This document shows, one piece after another, positions 27,181-35,054 of a stretch of DNA of 64,000 nt. The stretch comes from Halanaerobium sp964649895. Lineage in GTDB: Bacteria; Bacillota; Halanaerobiia; Halanaerobiales; Halanaerobiaceae. The notes under the pieces are model-generated. The model saw nothing but the letters and a program-made list of their open reading frames with translations. It ran no database searches and was not told the DNA's origin. Location: the NCBI GenBank assembly GCA_964649895.1, contig CAZYRX010000001.1:72041-136040 (forward strand), in the 5' to 3' direction. Position 1 is the first letter of the stretch. Every line of letters begins with the position of its first letter. The position numbers and the translations under genes were made by a program.

Positions 27181-27978
27181 TTAATAATTATCTCCATCAA
27201 GCATATTACCAAGCTGGCCTAAAACAGATCCTTCACCTTTTTGTTTGCCAGATAATCTTGGCGCATTCTGAATTATTCTATCTGCAAGTCTTGAGAAAGG
27301 CAGGCTCTGCAGATAAACAGTTCCTTTTCCTCTTAAAGTTGCCAGAAACAATCCTTCACCACCAAAAAGCATTGATTTAAGATTACCTGCTCTTTCTATA
27401 CTGTAGTCAATTCCTCTTGTAAAACCGACAAGACAGCCTGTATCTACTAATAATTTTTCATAATTAAGTTCTTTTTTCACAACAGTACCACCAGCATGAA
27501 GAAATGCTCTTCCATCTCCACTTAATTTTTGTAATATAAAACCTTCTCCACCAAATAAACCACTGCCAAATCTTTTATTAAAGGTAATATCCACTTTAGT
27601 TCCTTTAGCAGCACATAAAAATGCATCTTTTTGACATGTGAATTCTTCACCTGGAAGTTCTGATAATTCAAGAGGAATTATTTTGCCGGGATAAGGAGCA
27701 GCAAAAGCTATTTTGCTTTTTGCACTTGATTGATTAGTAAAATGAGTAAGGAAAATCGATTCTCCAGTTATTACTCTTTTACCAGCCCCAAATACTTTAG
27801 AGAGCAGAGATTCATTTGTAGAACTACCATCTCCCATTTTTGCTTCATAAGAAATGCCATCTCCCATCCAATTCATAGCACCAGCTTCTGCAATAACAAT
27901 CTCATTTGGGTCTAATTCTACTTCAACTACCTGCATATCATCTCCGATAATTTCATAATCAATTTCATGGCTTTTCAC
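27181..27978 (-). CDS. AIM24 / TIGR00266 family protein
   Basis: 265 residues. A beta-rich family found in many bacteria and in the mitochondrial AIM24. The features IVIAEAGAMNWMGDGI and the repeated glycine-rich segments (FGSGLFGGEGFILQKLSG, MLFGGEGLFLATLRG) match. No enzymatic function is established. It is translated from the same transcript as fxsA (29 bases between them). Confidence 0.85.
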   Translation of the reverse strand: MKSHEIDYEIIGDDMQVVEVELDPNEIVIAEAGAMNWMGDGISYEAKMGDGSSTNESLLSKVFGAGKRVITGESIFLTHFTNQSSAKSKIAFAAPYPGKIIPLELSELPGEEFTCQKDAFLCAAKGTKVDITFNKRFGSGLFGGEGFILQKLSGDGRAFLHAGGTVVKKELNYEKLLVDTGCLVGFTRGIDYSIERAGNLKSMLFGGEGLFLATLRGKGTVYLQSLPFSRLADRIIQNAPRLSGKQKGEGSVLGQLGNMLDGDNY

Positions 27979-28026
27979 TATAATTCCCCCTTATATAATT
28001 TCTCTTGTTAGATATATATAAATAGA

Positions 28027-28311
28027 CTACTGAACCAGTTTTTCAATTTCAGAAGGAGTAATTAATCTGTCATCATATGAAATGATTAATTCATCTTCTG
28101 TAAACTCAACCTCATCTACAATACCTGCAAAAGATTTTATTCTCTCTATAAATTCTTCAGAGTCGCATTTCATTTCTGATAAAGAAATTCTATATTTAAT
28201 TGTATATTTTCTTTTTTTCTGATTTTCTAATTCTTCTGTTATCTCATCTATCTTTTCTTTGTTAATATCTGACTGATGACCACAATTACAATTACCACAG
28301 TGTTCTGACAT
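28027..28311 (-). CDS. Small protein with N-terminal Cys/His cluster
   Basis: 94 residues. The N-terminus has a metal-binding-like sequence HCGNCNCGHQ. The rest (YTIKYRISLSEMKCDSEEFIE to the end) looks like a small alpha/beta domain of the heavy-metal-associated size, but without its usual CxxC. No name assigned. It lies between cobO and the AIM24 gene on the same strand. Confidence 0.6.
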   Translation of the reverse strand: MSEHCGNCNCGHQSDINKEKIDEITEELENQKKRKYTIKYRISLSEMKCDSEEFIERIKSFAGIVDEVEFTEDELIISYDDRLITPSEIEKLVQ

Positions 28312-28348
28312 AATTAAACTCTCCTATTTTAATATTTTATAATTTTTT

Positions 28349-28864
28349 CTATTTCTCTATTCCAGTTCTTGCTTCTATTCCCTGAAGATAATAATGTTTT
28401 ACTTCTCTCATTTCTGTAACAAGATCCGCAAAATCTATCAACATCGGATCAGCATAGCGTCCAGTGATAATAACCTCTATACTCTCGTTTCTATTTTCTA
28501 TTATCTCAATTAATTCTTCTATAGAAAAAAGTTCAAAATAAACAGCAATATTTGCCTCATCTAAAATTACAATATCATATTCACTATTTTTTAAAATTTC
28601 AGCTGATTCTTCAAGCCCTTTTCTTGCTGCCTCAATATCTTCTTCTTTAGGTTCTTTTACTATAAAACAATCTAAGCCATATTGTTTAACATCAATATTA
28701 TCAATTTTCGCTAAACTGTTTAACTCACTGTACTTCATACCTTTTACAAATTGAGCAATAAAGACTTTTTTTCCTGCCCCCACTGCTCTTAATGCAAGCC
28801 CAAGAGCTGCTGTAGTCTTACCTTTACCATTGCCAGTATATACATGCACCATTCCGCGCATCAA
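28349..28864 (-). CDS. cobO: Cob(I)yrinic acid a,c-diamide adenosyltransferase (CobO/BtuR type)
   Basis: 171 residues. It makes adenosylcobalamin by transferring adenosyl from ATP to corrinoid Co(I). The P-loop HVYTGNGKGKTTAALGLALR and the DEAN box VILDEANIAVYF are characteristic, as is the C-terminal TEMREVKHYY segment. The window also encodes a PduO-type adenosyltransferase (42366-42932), which belongs to an unrelated fold. The cell thus has two routes to coenzyme B12, one general and one tied to the microcompartment (inference). Confidence 0.93.
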   Translation of the reverse strand: MMRGMVHVYTGNGKGKTTAALGLALRAVGAGKKVFIAQFVKGMKYSELNSLAKIDNIDVKQYGLDCFIVKEPKEEDIEAARKGLEESAEILKNSEYDIVILDEANIAVYFELFSIEELIEIIENRNESIEVIITGRYADPMLIDFADLVTEMREVKHYYLQGIEARTGIEK

Positions 28865-28997
28865 ATTCCTCCTTATATGTGTCTAAGTACTATTATATAT
28901 AAAAGTTAAACTATAGTACAGCAGCAGATTGATTTTTAATTGAATTTTAATTATAAATATCTCAGTATAAATATAAGTTATACTGTCTTCGATTTAT

Positions 28998-29813
28998 TTA
29001 TAAATCTTCATTTAATGACTCCTCTTCTTTTTGATAAAACTGAAGTCTGTTCATTAATTCATCAAAATCAACCTGATGGCCATCAAAGGAAGGACCATCA
29101 ACACAGGTAAACTTCGTTTCTCCACCTACATTTACTCTACAGGCTCCACACATCCCTATTCCATCAATCATAATTGAATTTAGACTGACTATAGTTTTGA
29201 TCTCATATTTTTTAGTGATTTCAGAGACAGCTTTCATCATTGGAACTGGCCCAATTGCTATAACTAAATCTATATTTTTATCTTCTTTTAAAATTTTTTT
29301 TAAAATATCGGTAACATATCCTTTATGACCATAACTTCCATCATCTGTTGTGATATATAAATTATCACTATAACTTTTCAATTCATCTTCTAAAATTATT
29401 AGTTCTTTTGTTCTGGCACCTGTGATAGTAATTAATTCAGAACTGCTTTCAGAAAAACACTTTACCTCTGGATAGAGCATTGCTGTTCCAGATCCACCAC
29501 CAATCAAAATCACCTTTTGATACCCTTTTCTCTCAATATGCTTGCCTAAAGGTCCAACAATATCTTTTATTTTATCTCCTTTATCAAGGCGACCTAATAA
29601 CTTTGTTGTATAACCTACTTCCTGAAAAATTATAGAAATAATTCCTTTCTCTCGGTTAAAACCAGCGACTGTAAGTGGTATTCTCTCACCTTCTTCATTA
29701 ACTCTTAGAATAACAAAATTCCCTGCTTCAGTATGTCTGGCTATTAAAGGAGCAGAAATCTCCAGCTTTTTAATTGTAGGCGCAAGCTTTTCTTTCGCAG
29801 TAATTTCATACAT
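28998..29813 (-). CDS. FAD/NAD-binding ferredoxin-NADP reductase small subunit (NfnA-like)
   Basis: 271 residues. An FNR-type flavoprotein with the FAD-binding region (RIPLTVAGF), the NAD(P) loop VILIGGGSGTAMLYPE and a C-terminal [2Fe-2S] cysteine motif (GMCGACRV plus TCVDGPSFDG). It matches sulfide dehydrogenase/NfnA/GltA-associated subunits. The large partner (NfnB, GltB-like) is not next to it here. Start ATG at 29813 has GAGG eight bases upstream; an earlier in-frame GTG at 29822 overlaps that RBS. Confidence 0.82.
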   Translation of the reverse strand: MYEITAKEKLAPTIKKLEISAPLIARHTEAGNFVILRVNEEGERIPLTVAGFNREKGIISIIFQEVGYTTKLLGRLDKGDKIKDIVGPLGKHIERKGYQKVILIGGGSGTAMLYPEVKCFSESSSELITITGARTKELIILEDELKSYSDNLYITTDDGSYGHKGYVTDILKKILKEDKNIDLVIAIGPVPMMKAVSEITKKYEIKTIVSLNSIMIDGIGMCGACRVNVGGETKFTCVDGPSFDGHQVDFDELMNRLQFYQKEEESLNEDL

Positions 29814-30010
29814 AAAACTCACCTCAAATGATAAAGTTATATGAAAAATTTTTAAAGAGTAAGGAAAAGAGTTATAAATCCTGATTTTATTTTAAAATAA
29901 TGTCTATTGTTAATTTCTTTATAAAATACATTTTTCCTGCAGTTATAGAGAACAGTGATTGTTAAAAAAATGATTTTCAGCAAAAGATAAGCTGTGATTT
30001 TCCAGAGATA

Positions 30011-30036
30011 TAAAAACCGCAGAAATTAATCTGCGG
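30011..30036 (-). terminator. Terminator of the monooxygenase-like gene
   Basis: CCGCAGA (30017-30023) pairs with TCTGCGG (30030-30036). On the minus strand the stem is followed by TTTTTA. Confidence 0.8.
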
Positions 30037-30055
30037 AATTAACATTTTTATATAA

Positions 30056-30343
30056 TTATAATATTAATTTATAACTATTAATCTCTGGTTCACCAGCAGA
30101 AATACTCTCAAGTTCAGGCAGCGCTTTTTTAAAATGATCAGTTCCCATATGAGCTTCTAATGCCTCTTTACTCTGCCATTCTTCTATAAAAGAAAATATT
30201 TGTGGATTATCAATATCCTGATAAAGTTCATAAGCTAGATTGCCATCTTCTTCTCTTGTCTGGTCAATTAACTCCTTTGTAATAGATCTAACCTCATCAA
30301 CTTTTTCTTTTTTAATTAAAAATTTCGCTACTACTTTAATCAT
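30056..30343 (-). CDS. Antibiotic biosynthesis monooxygenase (ABM)-domain protein
   Basis: 95 residues. Small dimeric ferredoxin-like fold. Family signs: a charged N-terminal strand, REEDGNLAYELYQDIDNP and FSFIEEWQSKEALEAHMGTDHFKK. Members include quinol monooxygenases such as YgiN/LsrG-like proteins. The actual substrate is unknown. It is encoded 34 bases downstream of pncB. Confidence 0.85.
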   Translation of the reverse strand: MIKVVAKFLIKKEKVDEVRSITKELIDQTREEDGNLAYELYQDIDNPQIFSFIEEWQSKEALEAHMGTDHFKKALPELESISAGEPEINSYKLIL

Positions 30344-30377
30344 ATTTATCTCCCCTCTTCTACTAAATTTTAATTAA

Positions 30378-31808
30378 TTAACTATTTTCATTTAATAGTT
30401 TTCTTTTCAATTCAAATAATTTATCTGATAAATCCACTTTCATTATATGAGGATTTGTTAACCTTTTATATTCTTCCGATAAAGTTTTCTTCTCTTTCTC
30501 TGCATATTCTTTGATTTGATTAACGGATGGAGAATTATAAACTAGTTTTCCATTTTCGAAAATTGGCTGGAGCATTTCTCTCAGTTTATAGCTTCCTTCT
30601 TCAAGAGTTGTTGTTTTCCAAGAGTCTCTTGAATCAAAAAGAGTTATGGGGCCATTTTCTTTGATTTCCTCTTCTTCAAATGCTATCAAATCTGCTCTGA
30701 TTTCCATCGTTTCATTATCATAAATTCTAATTAATTTTTTATTACCTGGGTTTGTTACCTTATCAATATTATCAGAGATTTTAATTTTTGCTTTACCATT
30801 ATATTCACTCATTTTGTAGACAGCTCCAAAAGCTGAACACCCATGTGAAGTTATAAGTTTAGTCCCAACACCATAAAGATCTATTTGAGCTCCCTGAATA
30901 TTTAGAGAAGTAATTATATCTTCATCAAGATCACTAGAAGCAACAATTACCGCATCTTCCATACCTGCATCATCTAAGATTTTTCTGGATTCTTTAGAAA
31001 GATAAGCTAGATCTCCACTGTCTAATCTAATTCCATAGAGATCAGGATCTATCCCCTGTTCTTTCATTTCTTTAAAAACTTTTACAGCATTAGGAACACC
31101 GGATTCTAGGGTATCATAAGTATCCACTAATAATATACAGCTGTTTGGAAAATTATCTGCATAAGTTCGAAATGCTTCAAGTTCACTTTCAAAGCTCATA
31201 ATCCAGCTGTGAGCATGAGTTCCACTTACATTAACTCCAAACTTTTTTCCAGTCAAAACATTAGAAGTACCACTACAACCACCAATAACTGCAGCTCTTG
31301 CTCCTAAAGTTCCAGCATCTGGCCCATGTGCCCTTCGCAAACCAAATTCAAGTACTTTTTTGCCCTTGGCTGCTTCTGCAATTCTAGCTGCTTTGGTAGC
31401 AATTAATGACTGGTGATTTATAAAATTCAAAAGAGGTGTTTCTAATAATTGTGCTTCCAGAATAGGTGCTTCAATCTTCATCATTGGTTCTTTAGGAAAA
31501 ACAACGCTCCCTTCTGGCACTGAATAAATGTCTCCAGTAAACTTGAAGTTCCTAAGATAATCTAAAAAAGATTTATCAAAACCCTGATCTTTTAAATAAG
31601 AAATATCATCTTCTTTAAAATCTAGATTTTTAACAAATTCAATAACTTGTTCTAAACCAGCAAAAATAGCGTAGCCATTATTACAGGGATTAGTTCTATA
31701 AAAAAGATCAAAAACAGCATTTTCATCTTTGCCTTTTTTAAAATATCCCTGGGCCATCGTTAACTGATAAAAATCAGTTAATAGATTCAAATTTCTCATA
31801 AGCTGCAC
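30378..31808 (-). CDS. pncB: Nicotinate phosphoribosyltransferase
   Basis: 476 residues. It converts nicotinate and PRPP to nicotinate mononucleotide in NAD salvage. Features: LTDFYQLTMAQGYFK at the N-terminus, the phosphohistidine-like and PRPP region GLRRAHGPDAGTLGARAA, GTHAHSWIMSF and GIRLDSGDLAYLS. First of a two-gene run with the ABM gene. Confidence 0.95.
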   Translation of the reverse strand: MQLMRNLNLLTDFYQLTMAQGYFKKGKDENAVFDLFYRTNPCNNGYAIFAGLEQVIEFVKNLDFKEDDISYLKDQGFDKSFLDYLRNFKFTGDIYSVPEGSVVFPKEPMMKIEAPILEAQLLETPLLNFINHQSLIATKAARIAEAAKGKKVLEFGLRRAHGPDAGTLGARAAVIGGCSGTSNVLTGKKFGVNVSGTHAHSWIMSFESELEAFRTYADNFPNSCILLVDTYDTLESGVPNAVKVFKEMKEQGIDPDLYGIRLDSGDLAYLSKESRKILDDAGMEDAVIVASSDLDEDIITSLNIQGAQIDLYGVGTKLITSHGCSAFGAVYKMSEYNGKAKIKISDNIDKVTNPGNKKLIRIYDNETMEIRADLIAFEEEEIKENGPITLFDSRDSWKTTTLEEGSYKLREMLQPIFENGKLVYNSPSVNQIKEYAEKEKKTLSEEYKRLTNPHIMKVDLSDKLFELKRKLLNENS

Positions 31809-31844
31809 CTTCCTATATTTAAATAAGTAATTTCTTATCTATCC

Positions 31845-32387
31845 TTATTTTAAAGCGATATCGGCCTGATACCATTTAATAAAATCTTCTAAAAACTCTT
31901 CAGGTAAAAGTTCGAGGTAGATAACCAGATCATCTTCCATAGTTTCTGCATCATAATCGATCACAAACTTCCTGCCTGCCATCTGATAGAGTTTATCATC
32001 AATTTCTTGTAATCTTCTTTCATGAGGAATTTCTATATCCTCACCTCTTAAAGTCCTAAAAACTATTTTGTTAATGTCTCCTCTGTTGACTACTCTATAA
32101 TCCAAATGATCATTTCCTTTTACTATTATCGTTCTGTTTGTTAGAATAACCTGTTTATCCCAGGTTTTATAAGTGCTTATTATTATAGGTAAAGAATCAA
32201 AAACAAATAACAGTCCAGCAGAAATATAAACTAGATAAACTAATAATTTTTGATAAAAACCAATTACAGGATAAAAAAATTGAATTAAAATACCACCTAA
32301 TATTATACCTATCGGAGTATATAATCTTTCTAAAAATTTATATTTATTATATTCATATATATCTTCCATATTATCCCCCATTTCCAA
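31845..32387 (-). CDS. Membrane protein with PH-like (YdbS/bPH2-type) domain
   Basis: 180 residues. Two hydrophobic helices around residues 25-70, then a soluble domain (QVILTNRTIIVKGNDHLDYRVVNRGDINKIVF) typical of bacterial PH-like proteins. Function unknown. The start could be M1 at 32387 or the next methionine at 32375 (MEDIYEYNKYK). Confidence 0.6.
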   Translation of the reverse strand: MEMGDNMEDIYEYNKYKFLERLYTPIGIILGGILIQFFYPVIGFYQKLLVYLVYISAGLLFVFDSLPIIISTYKTWDKQVILTNRTIIVKGNDHLDYRVVNRGDINKIVFRTLRGEDIEIPHERRLQEIDDKLYQMAGRKFVIDYDAETMEDDLVIYLELLPEEFLEDFIKWYQADIALK

Positions 32388-32537
32388 TAAAATATATTTT
32401 ATGATTATAAAGATTAATAATTTGCTTTAATTATAAATATTGTTTTCCTTAATAATAAATTCAATATTGAAAACTATAATCCTGCACTGATGAGTAGTAA
32501 ATTTGAAAGAAACATTGTTCCCTGTATTAAATAGAAA

Positions 32538-32576
32538 GCAAAAAAAAGACCGACAGCTTTTTAAACTGCCGGTCTT
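32538..32576 (-). terminator. Terminator of the Spy-like gene
   Basis: Arms AAGACCGACAG and CTGCCGGTCTT (32546-32576) with one mismatch. On the minus strand a run of eight T follows. Confidence 0.82.
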
Positions 32577-32641
32577 ATTATAATTAATTTTCAATTCTTT
32601 ATATTTTTCTTAATCCTATTCAGATTGAAAATCTATCAAGA

Positions 32642-33271
32642 TTAGTAACAAAAACCTGGTCCATATCCATTAAAACTACCAAAACCTTGGTTAAATCTAT
32701 TTCCCATCATACCAGATCTCATACCATAACCCTGGTCAAAGTTTCTTCCCTGAAAACTTCTATAGCCACTTCTTCCATCCATCATACCTGGACCAAATTG
32801 AGAATCTCTATTAAATCTTCCAAATCTATCATCATCAAAACGATTCTGCAAGTATGCACTGTTTTCTTCAATCATCTGCAGCTGCTCATCAGTTAAAATT
32901 GACTGTATTTTTTCCTGATTTGCAGTTCTCATTTGATATAACTCTTCTGTTAGAACTTCAATTTCATCTTTTACTCTACCAATTTCTTCATTAGTCGCAT
33001 TTTTCATATATAAATCTCTTAATTCCCAGTTTAATTCTCTAAGTTGATCTCTAAGTTCTTCAGATTCATTATAAAATTCTGCTCGATATTCTGACATTTT
33101 ATTAATTTGAGATTCTGCAAGTTCAATTTGTCTAATACCTACACCATAATAGCGAGCATCATCATTATAACCTCCACCATACTTACCCTGTGGTCCCTGT
33201 GCATATGTCATTCCAACAAAAGCTGTCACTACAAAAGTCATTACCAAAAATCCTGTTAATAATTTTTTCAT
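32642..33271 (-). CDS. Exported Spy/CpxP-like protein
   Basis: 209 residues. Clear signal peptide (MKKLLTGFLVMTFV, cleavage near TYAQG). The helical central part is rich in Glu/Gln/Leu with an EELRDQLRELNWELRDLY heptad pattern and the family motif ILTDEQLQMI. The last 60 residues are Gly/Phe/Met/Arg-rich (for example MMDGRSGYRSFQGRNF). CpxP/Spy-type proteins act as extracytoplasmic chaperones or in metal stress. It is a single gene with a strong hairpin. Confidence 0.72.
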   Translation of the reverse strand: MKKLLTGFLVMTFVVTAFVGMTYAQGPQGKYGGGYNDDARYYGVGIRQIELAESQINKMSEYRAEFYNESEELRDQLRELNWELRDLYMKNATNEEIGRVKDEIEVLTEELYQMRTANQEKIQSILTDEQLQMIEENSAYLQNRFDDDRFGRFNRDSQFGPGMMDGRSGYRSFQGRNFDQGYGMRSGMMGNRFNQGFGSFNGYGPGFCY

Positions 33272-33511
33272 TATTATTTCACTCCTTAAATTTATTGTTG
33301 TTTTCTAACTTCTAACTAAATTATAGGAGTCAAATTTGAAGGAATTATGAATTTTTAAAATTAATTTCAATTTTTTAATTATTTTCAGCATCTTTTCTAA
33401 AACTATCTGCTGTACTGAAAGCTTGATTTTACCAATATATTGATTGCAATTTTTCTAAAATATAATTATAATTAAAGTATAAGTTAAGAGCTTATAGAGG
33501 AGGTTTACAAT

Positions 33512-34339
33512 ATGACCAAAAAAATTATAGTTTTAACTCTACTAACAATCTTACTTTTCACTTCTATTAGTGCAGCTGTAGATCTTGATGAGTTTGACAA
33601 AAGCTTATTTATCAGAGTTTTTAAAGATGTTGATTCAGATGATTTAGATTATATGGCTAGACTAGGACTAAACAGCAGAGATATAAGCCTTGTTTTATAT
33701 TACTACAGTAATTCTGGTAAAGAATTAGATGAAGATGATCTGAGAGAAATTGCCCGCAAACGAGAAAGGTTAAGAGACTTCCATCGGTATTTTGGTATGC
33801 CACATATTATTTTTGATGATGAACTAATAAGATTCAGACATCCCAGAAGAGACAGACATTATCCGCCTCTTGATGTGAAAAAATATGATAGAAAATTTGA
33901 ATTTAGAGGTGGTACTGAAAAAATCAAGATTCGAGGAAATAATTATGATTATAAGTATAATAATAGATATACAGGTGTTGAAGAAAAAATAGAAATTAAA
34001 GAGCAAAAATATGAATATTATTATAAAGATAAAAATATGATAGAAATGCTTGATGTACATTACGCATCAAATAAGTACAGCTATTATTACAAAAATCTTA
34101 ATAATGGTAGAACTATAAAAAGAGAAGGCAGAGGTAGAATAGCTGATAAAGATCTTATTTATAAAGAATTGAAAGAAAGATATTATGAATTGGAAGATGA
34201 GAAGGGCAATAATAAAAATAACAAAAATAACAAAAAAGATAACGGATATCATGACAATGATGACGATGATGACGATAATGACGATGATAGCAATATTAGT
34301 TTTAAAATTGAAATTGATTTAAGTGACCTTTTTAACTAA
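33512..34339 (+). CDS. Exported charged protein with acidic tail, family not recognised
   Basis: 275 residues. Signal peptide residues 1-21 (cleavage near ISAAV). Strong RBS (AGGAGG). The middle contains lysine/tyrosine-rich segments that look repetitive (for example NNYDYKYNNRYTG, QKYEYYYKDKN, NKYSYYYKNLNNG), suggesting a beta-repeat. The C-terminal end is low complexity: Asn/Lys then a run of Asp (about residues 245-262), before a last FKIEIDLSDLFN. It may bind cations. No function assigned. Confidence 0.6.
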   Translation: MTKKIIVLTLLTILLFTSISAAVDLDEFDKSLFIRVFKDVDSDDLDYMARLGLNSRDISLVLYYYSNSGKELDEDDLREIARKRERLRDFHRYFGMPHIIFDDELIRFRHPRRDRHYPPLDVKKYDRKFEFRGGTEKIKIRGNNYDYKYNNRYTGVEEKIEIKEQKYEYYYKDKNMIEMLDVHYASNKYSYYYKNLNNGRTIKREGRGRIADKDLIYKELKERYYELEDEKGNNKNNKNNKKDNGYHDNDDDDDDNDDDSNISFKIEIDLSDLFN

Positions 34340-34359
34340 TTGAATATATTTTCTTCAAA

Positions 34360-34395
34360 AAAGTAAAAAGCCCATAGCTATGGGCTTTTTACTTT
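34360..34395. terminator. Bidirectional terminator overlapping the pduL stop codon
   Basis: Near-perfect palindrome: arms 34360-34375 and 34380-34395 (core AAAAAGCCCAT) with a 4-base loop AGCT. It has A/T flanks for termination in both directions. It closes both the exported-protein gene (+) and the whole pdu operon (-). The right arm reaches the pduL stop codon at 34394. Confidence 0.9.
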
Positions 34396-35035
34396 AATTA
34401 TTCTTTATTATTTTCCCCTTGTCCCCCGCTTTAAATAAACATGCATTAGCTTCATCATAGTCAATATGCATATTTAAATGATAATCTTTATTTACTCTAA
34501 TTAAAACATCTTTAAAAATAATAGGTCTTTCCGTAAGAGCTTCTACAGAAACTATTTCTCCATCTAAAACATCAAGTCTTTCTGCATCTTCAGGAGTCAT
34601 ATGAATATGTCTTTTTGCTATAATAACACCTTCCTCCAGTTTTATTACATTATTTTTAGAAGCAATAAATGCTGATGCACTATTTTTTATGTCACCTGAA
34701 AATCTCAATGGAGCATCAATGCCCAGCTTAACTGCATCAGTTTTGGATAACTCAATCTGAGTTCTGCTTCTAGCCGGTCCAAGTATAGCAGCTTTCTCTA
34801 TAATTCCTTTATTTCCAATGATTTTCACTTTTTCTTCAGCTAAAAACTGTCCAGGTTGAGACAATTCTCTTTTTGGAGTTAAGTTATAATTTTTAGCAAA
34901 GAGTTTATCAATATCATTTTTTGATAGATGAACATGTCGTCCGGATGCCTCAATTGGAATTGTCCGTTCAGCTGTCTGCTGCTGAATATTTATAATTATA
35001 TTTTTTATAGCTTCTTTCAGTTCTTCAGTATCCAA
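34394..35035 (-). CDS. pduL: Phosphate propanoyltransferase PduL
   Basis: 213 residues. It converts propionyl-CoA plus phosphate to propionyl-phosphate inside the microcompartment, releasing CoA. The N-terminal helix (MDTEELKEAIKNIIINIQQQ) is an encapsulation peptide. The zinc-binding histidines lie in GRHVHLS, KRHIHMTPEDAERL and HLNMHID. Last gene of the operon, 19 bases after the kinase-like gene. Elsewhere pduL usually sits between pduJ/K and pduM; here that place is taken by an eutJ-like gene. Confidence 0.95.
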   Translation of the reverse strand: MDTEELKEAIKNIIINIQQQTAERTIPIEASGRHVHLSKNDIDKLFAKNYNLTPKRELSQPGQFLAEEKVKIIGNKGIIEKAAILGPARSRTQIELSKTDAVKLGIDAPLRFSGDIKNSASAFIASKNNVIKLEEGVIIAKRHIHMTPEDAERLDVLDGEIVSVEALTERPIIFKDVLIRVNKDYHLNMHIDYDEANACLFKAGDKGKIIKNN

Positions 35036-35054
35036 TTTTCTATCACCTCTTTAA

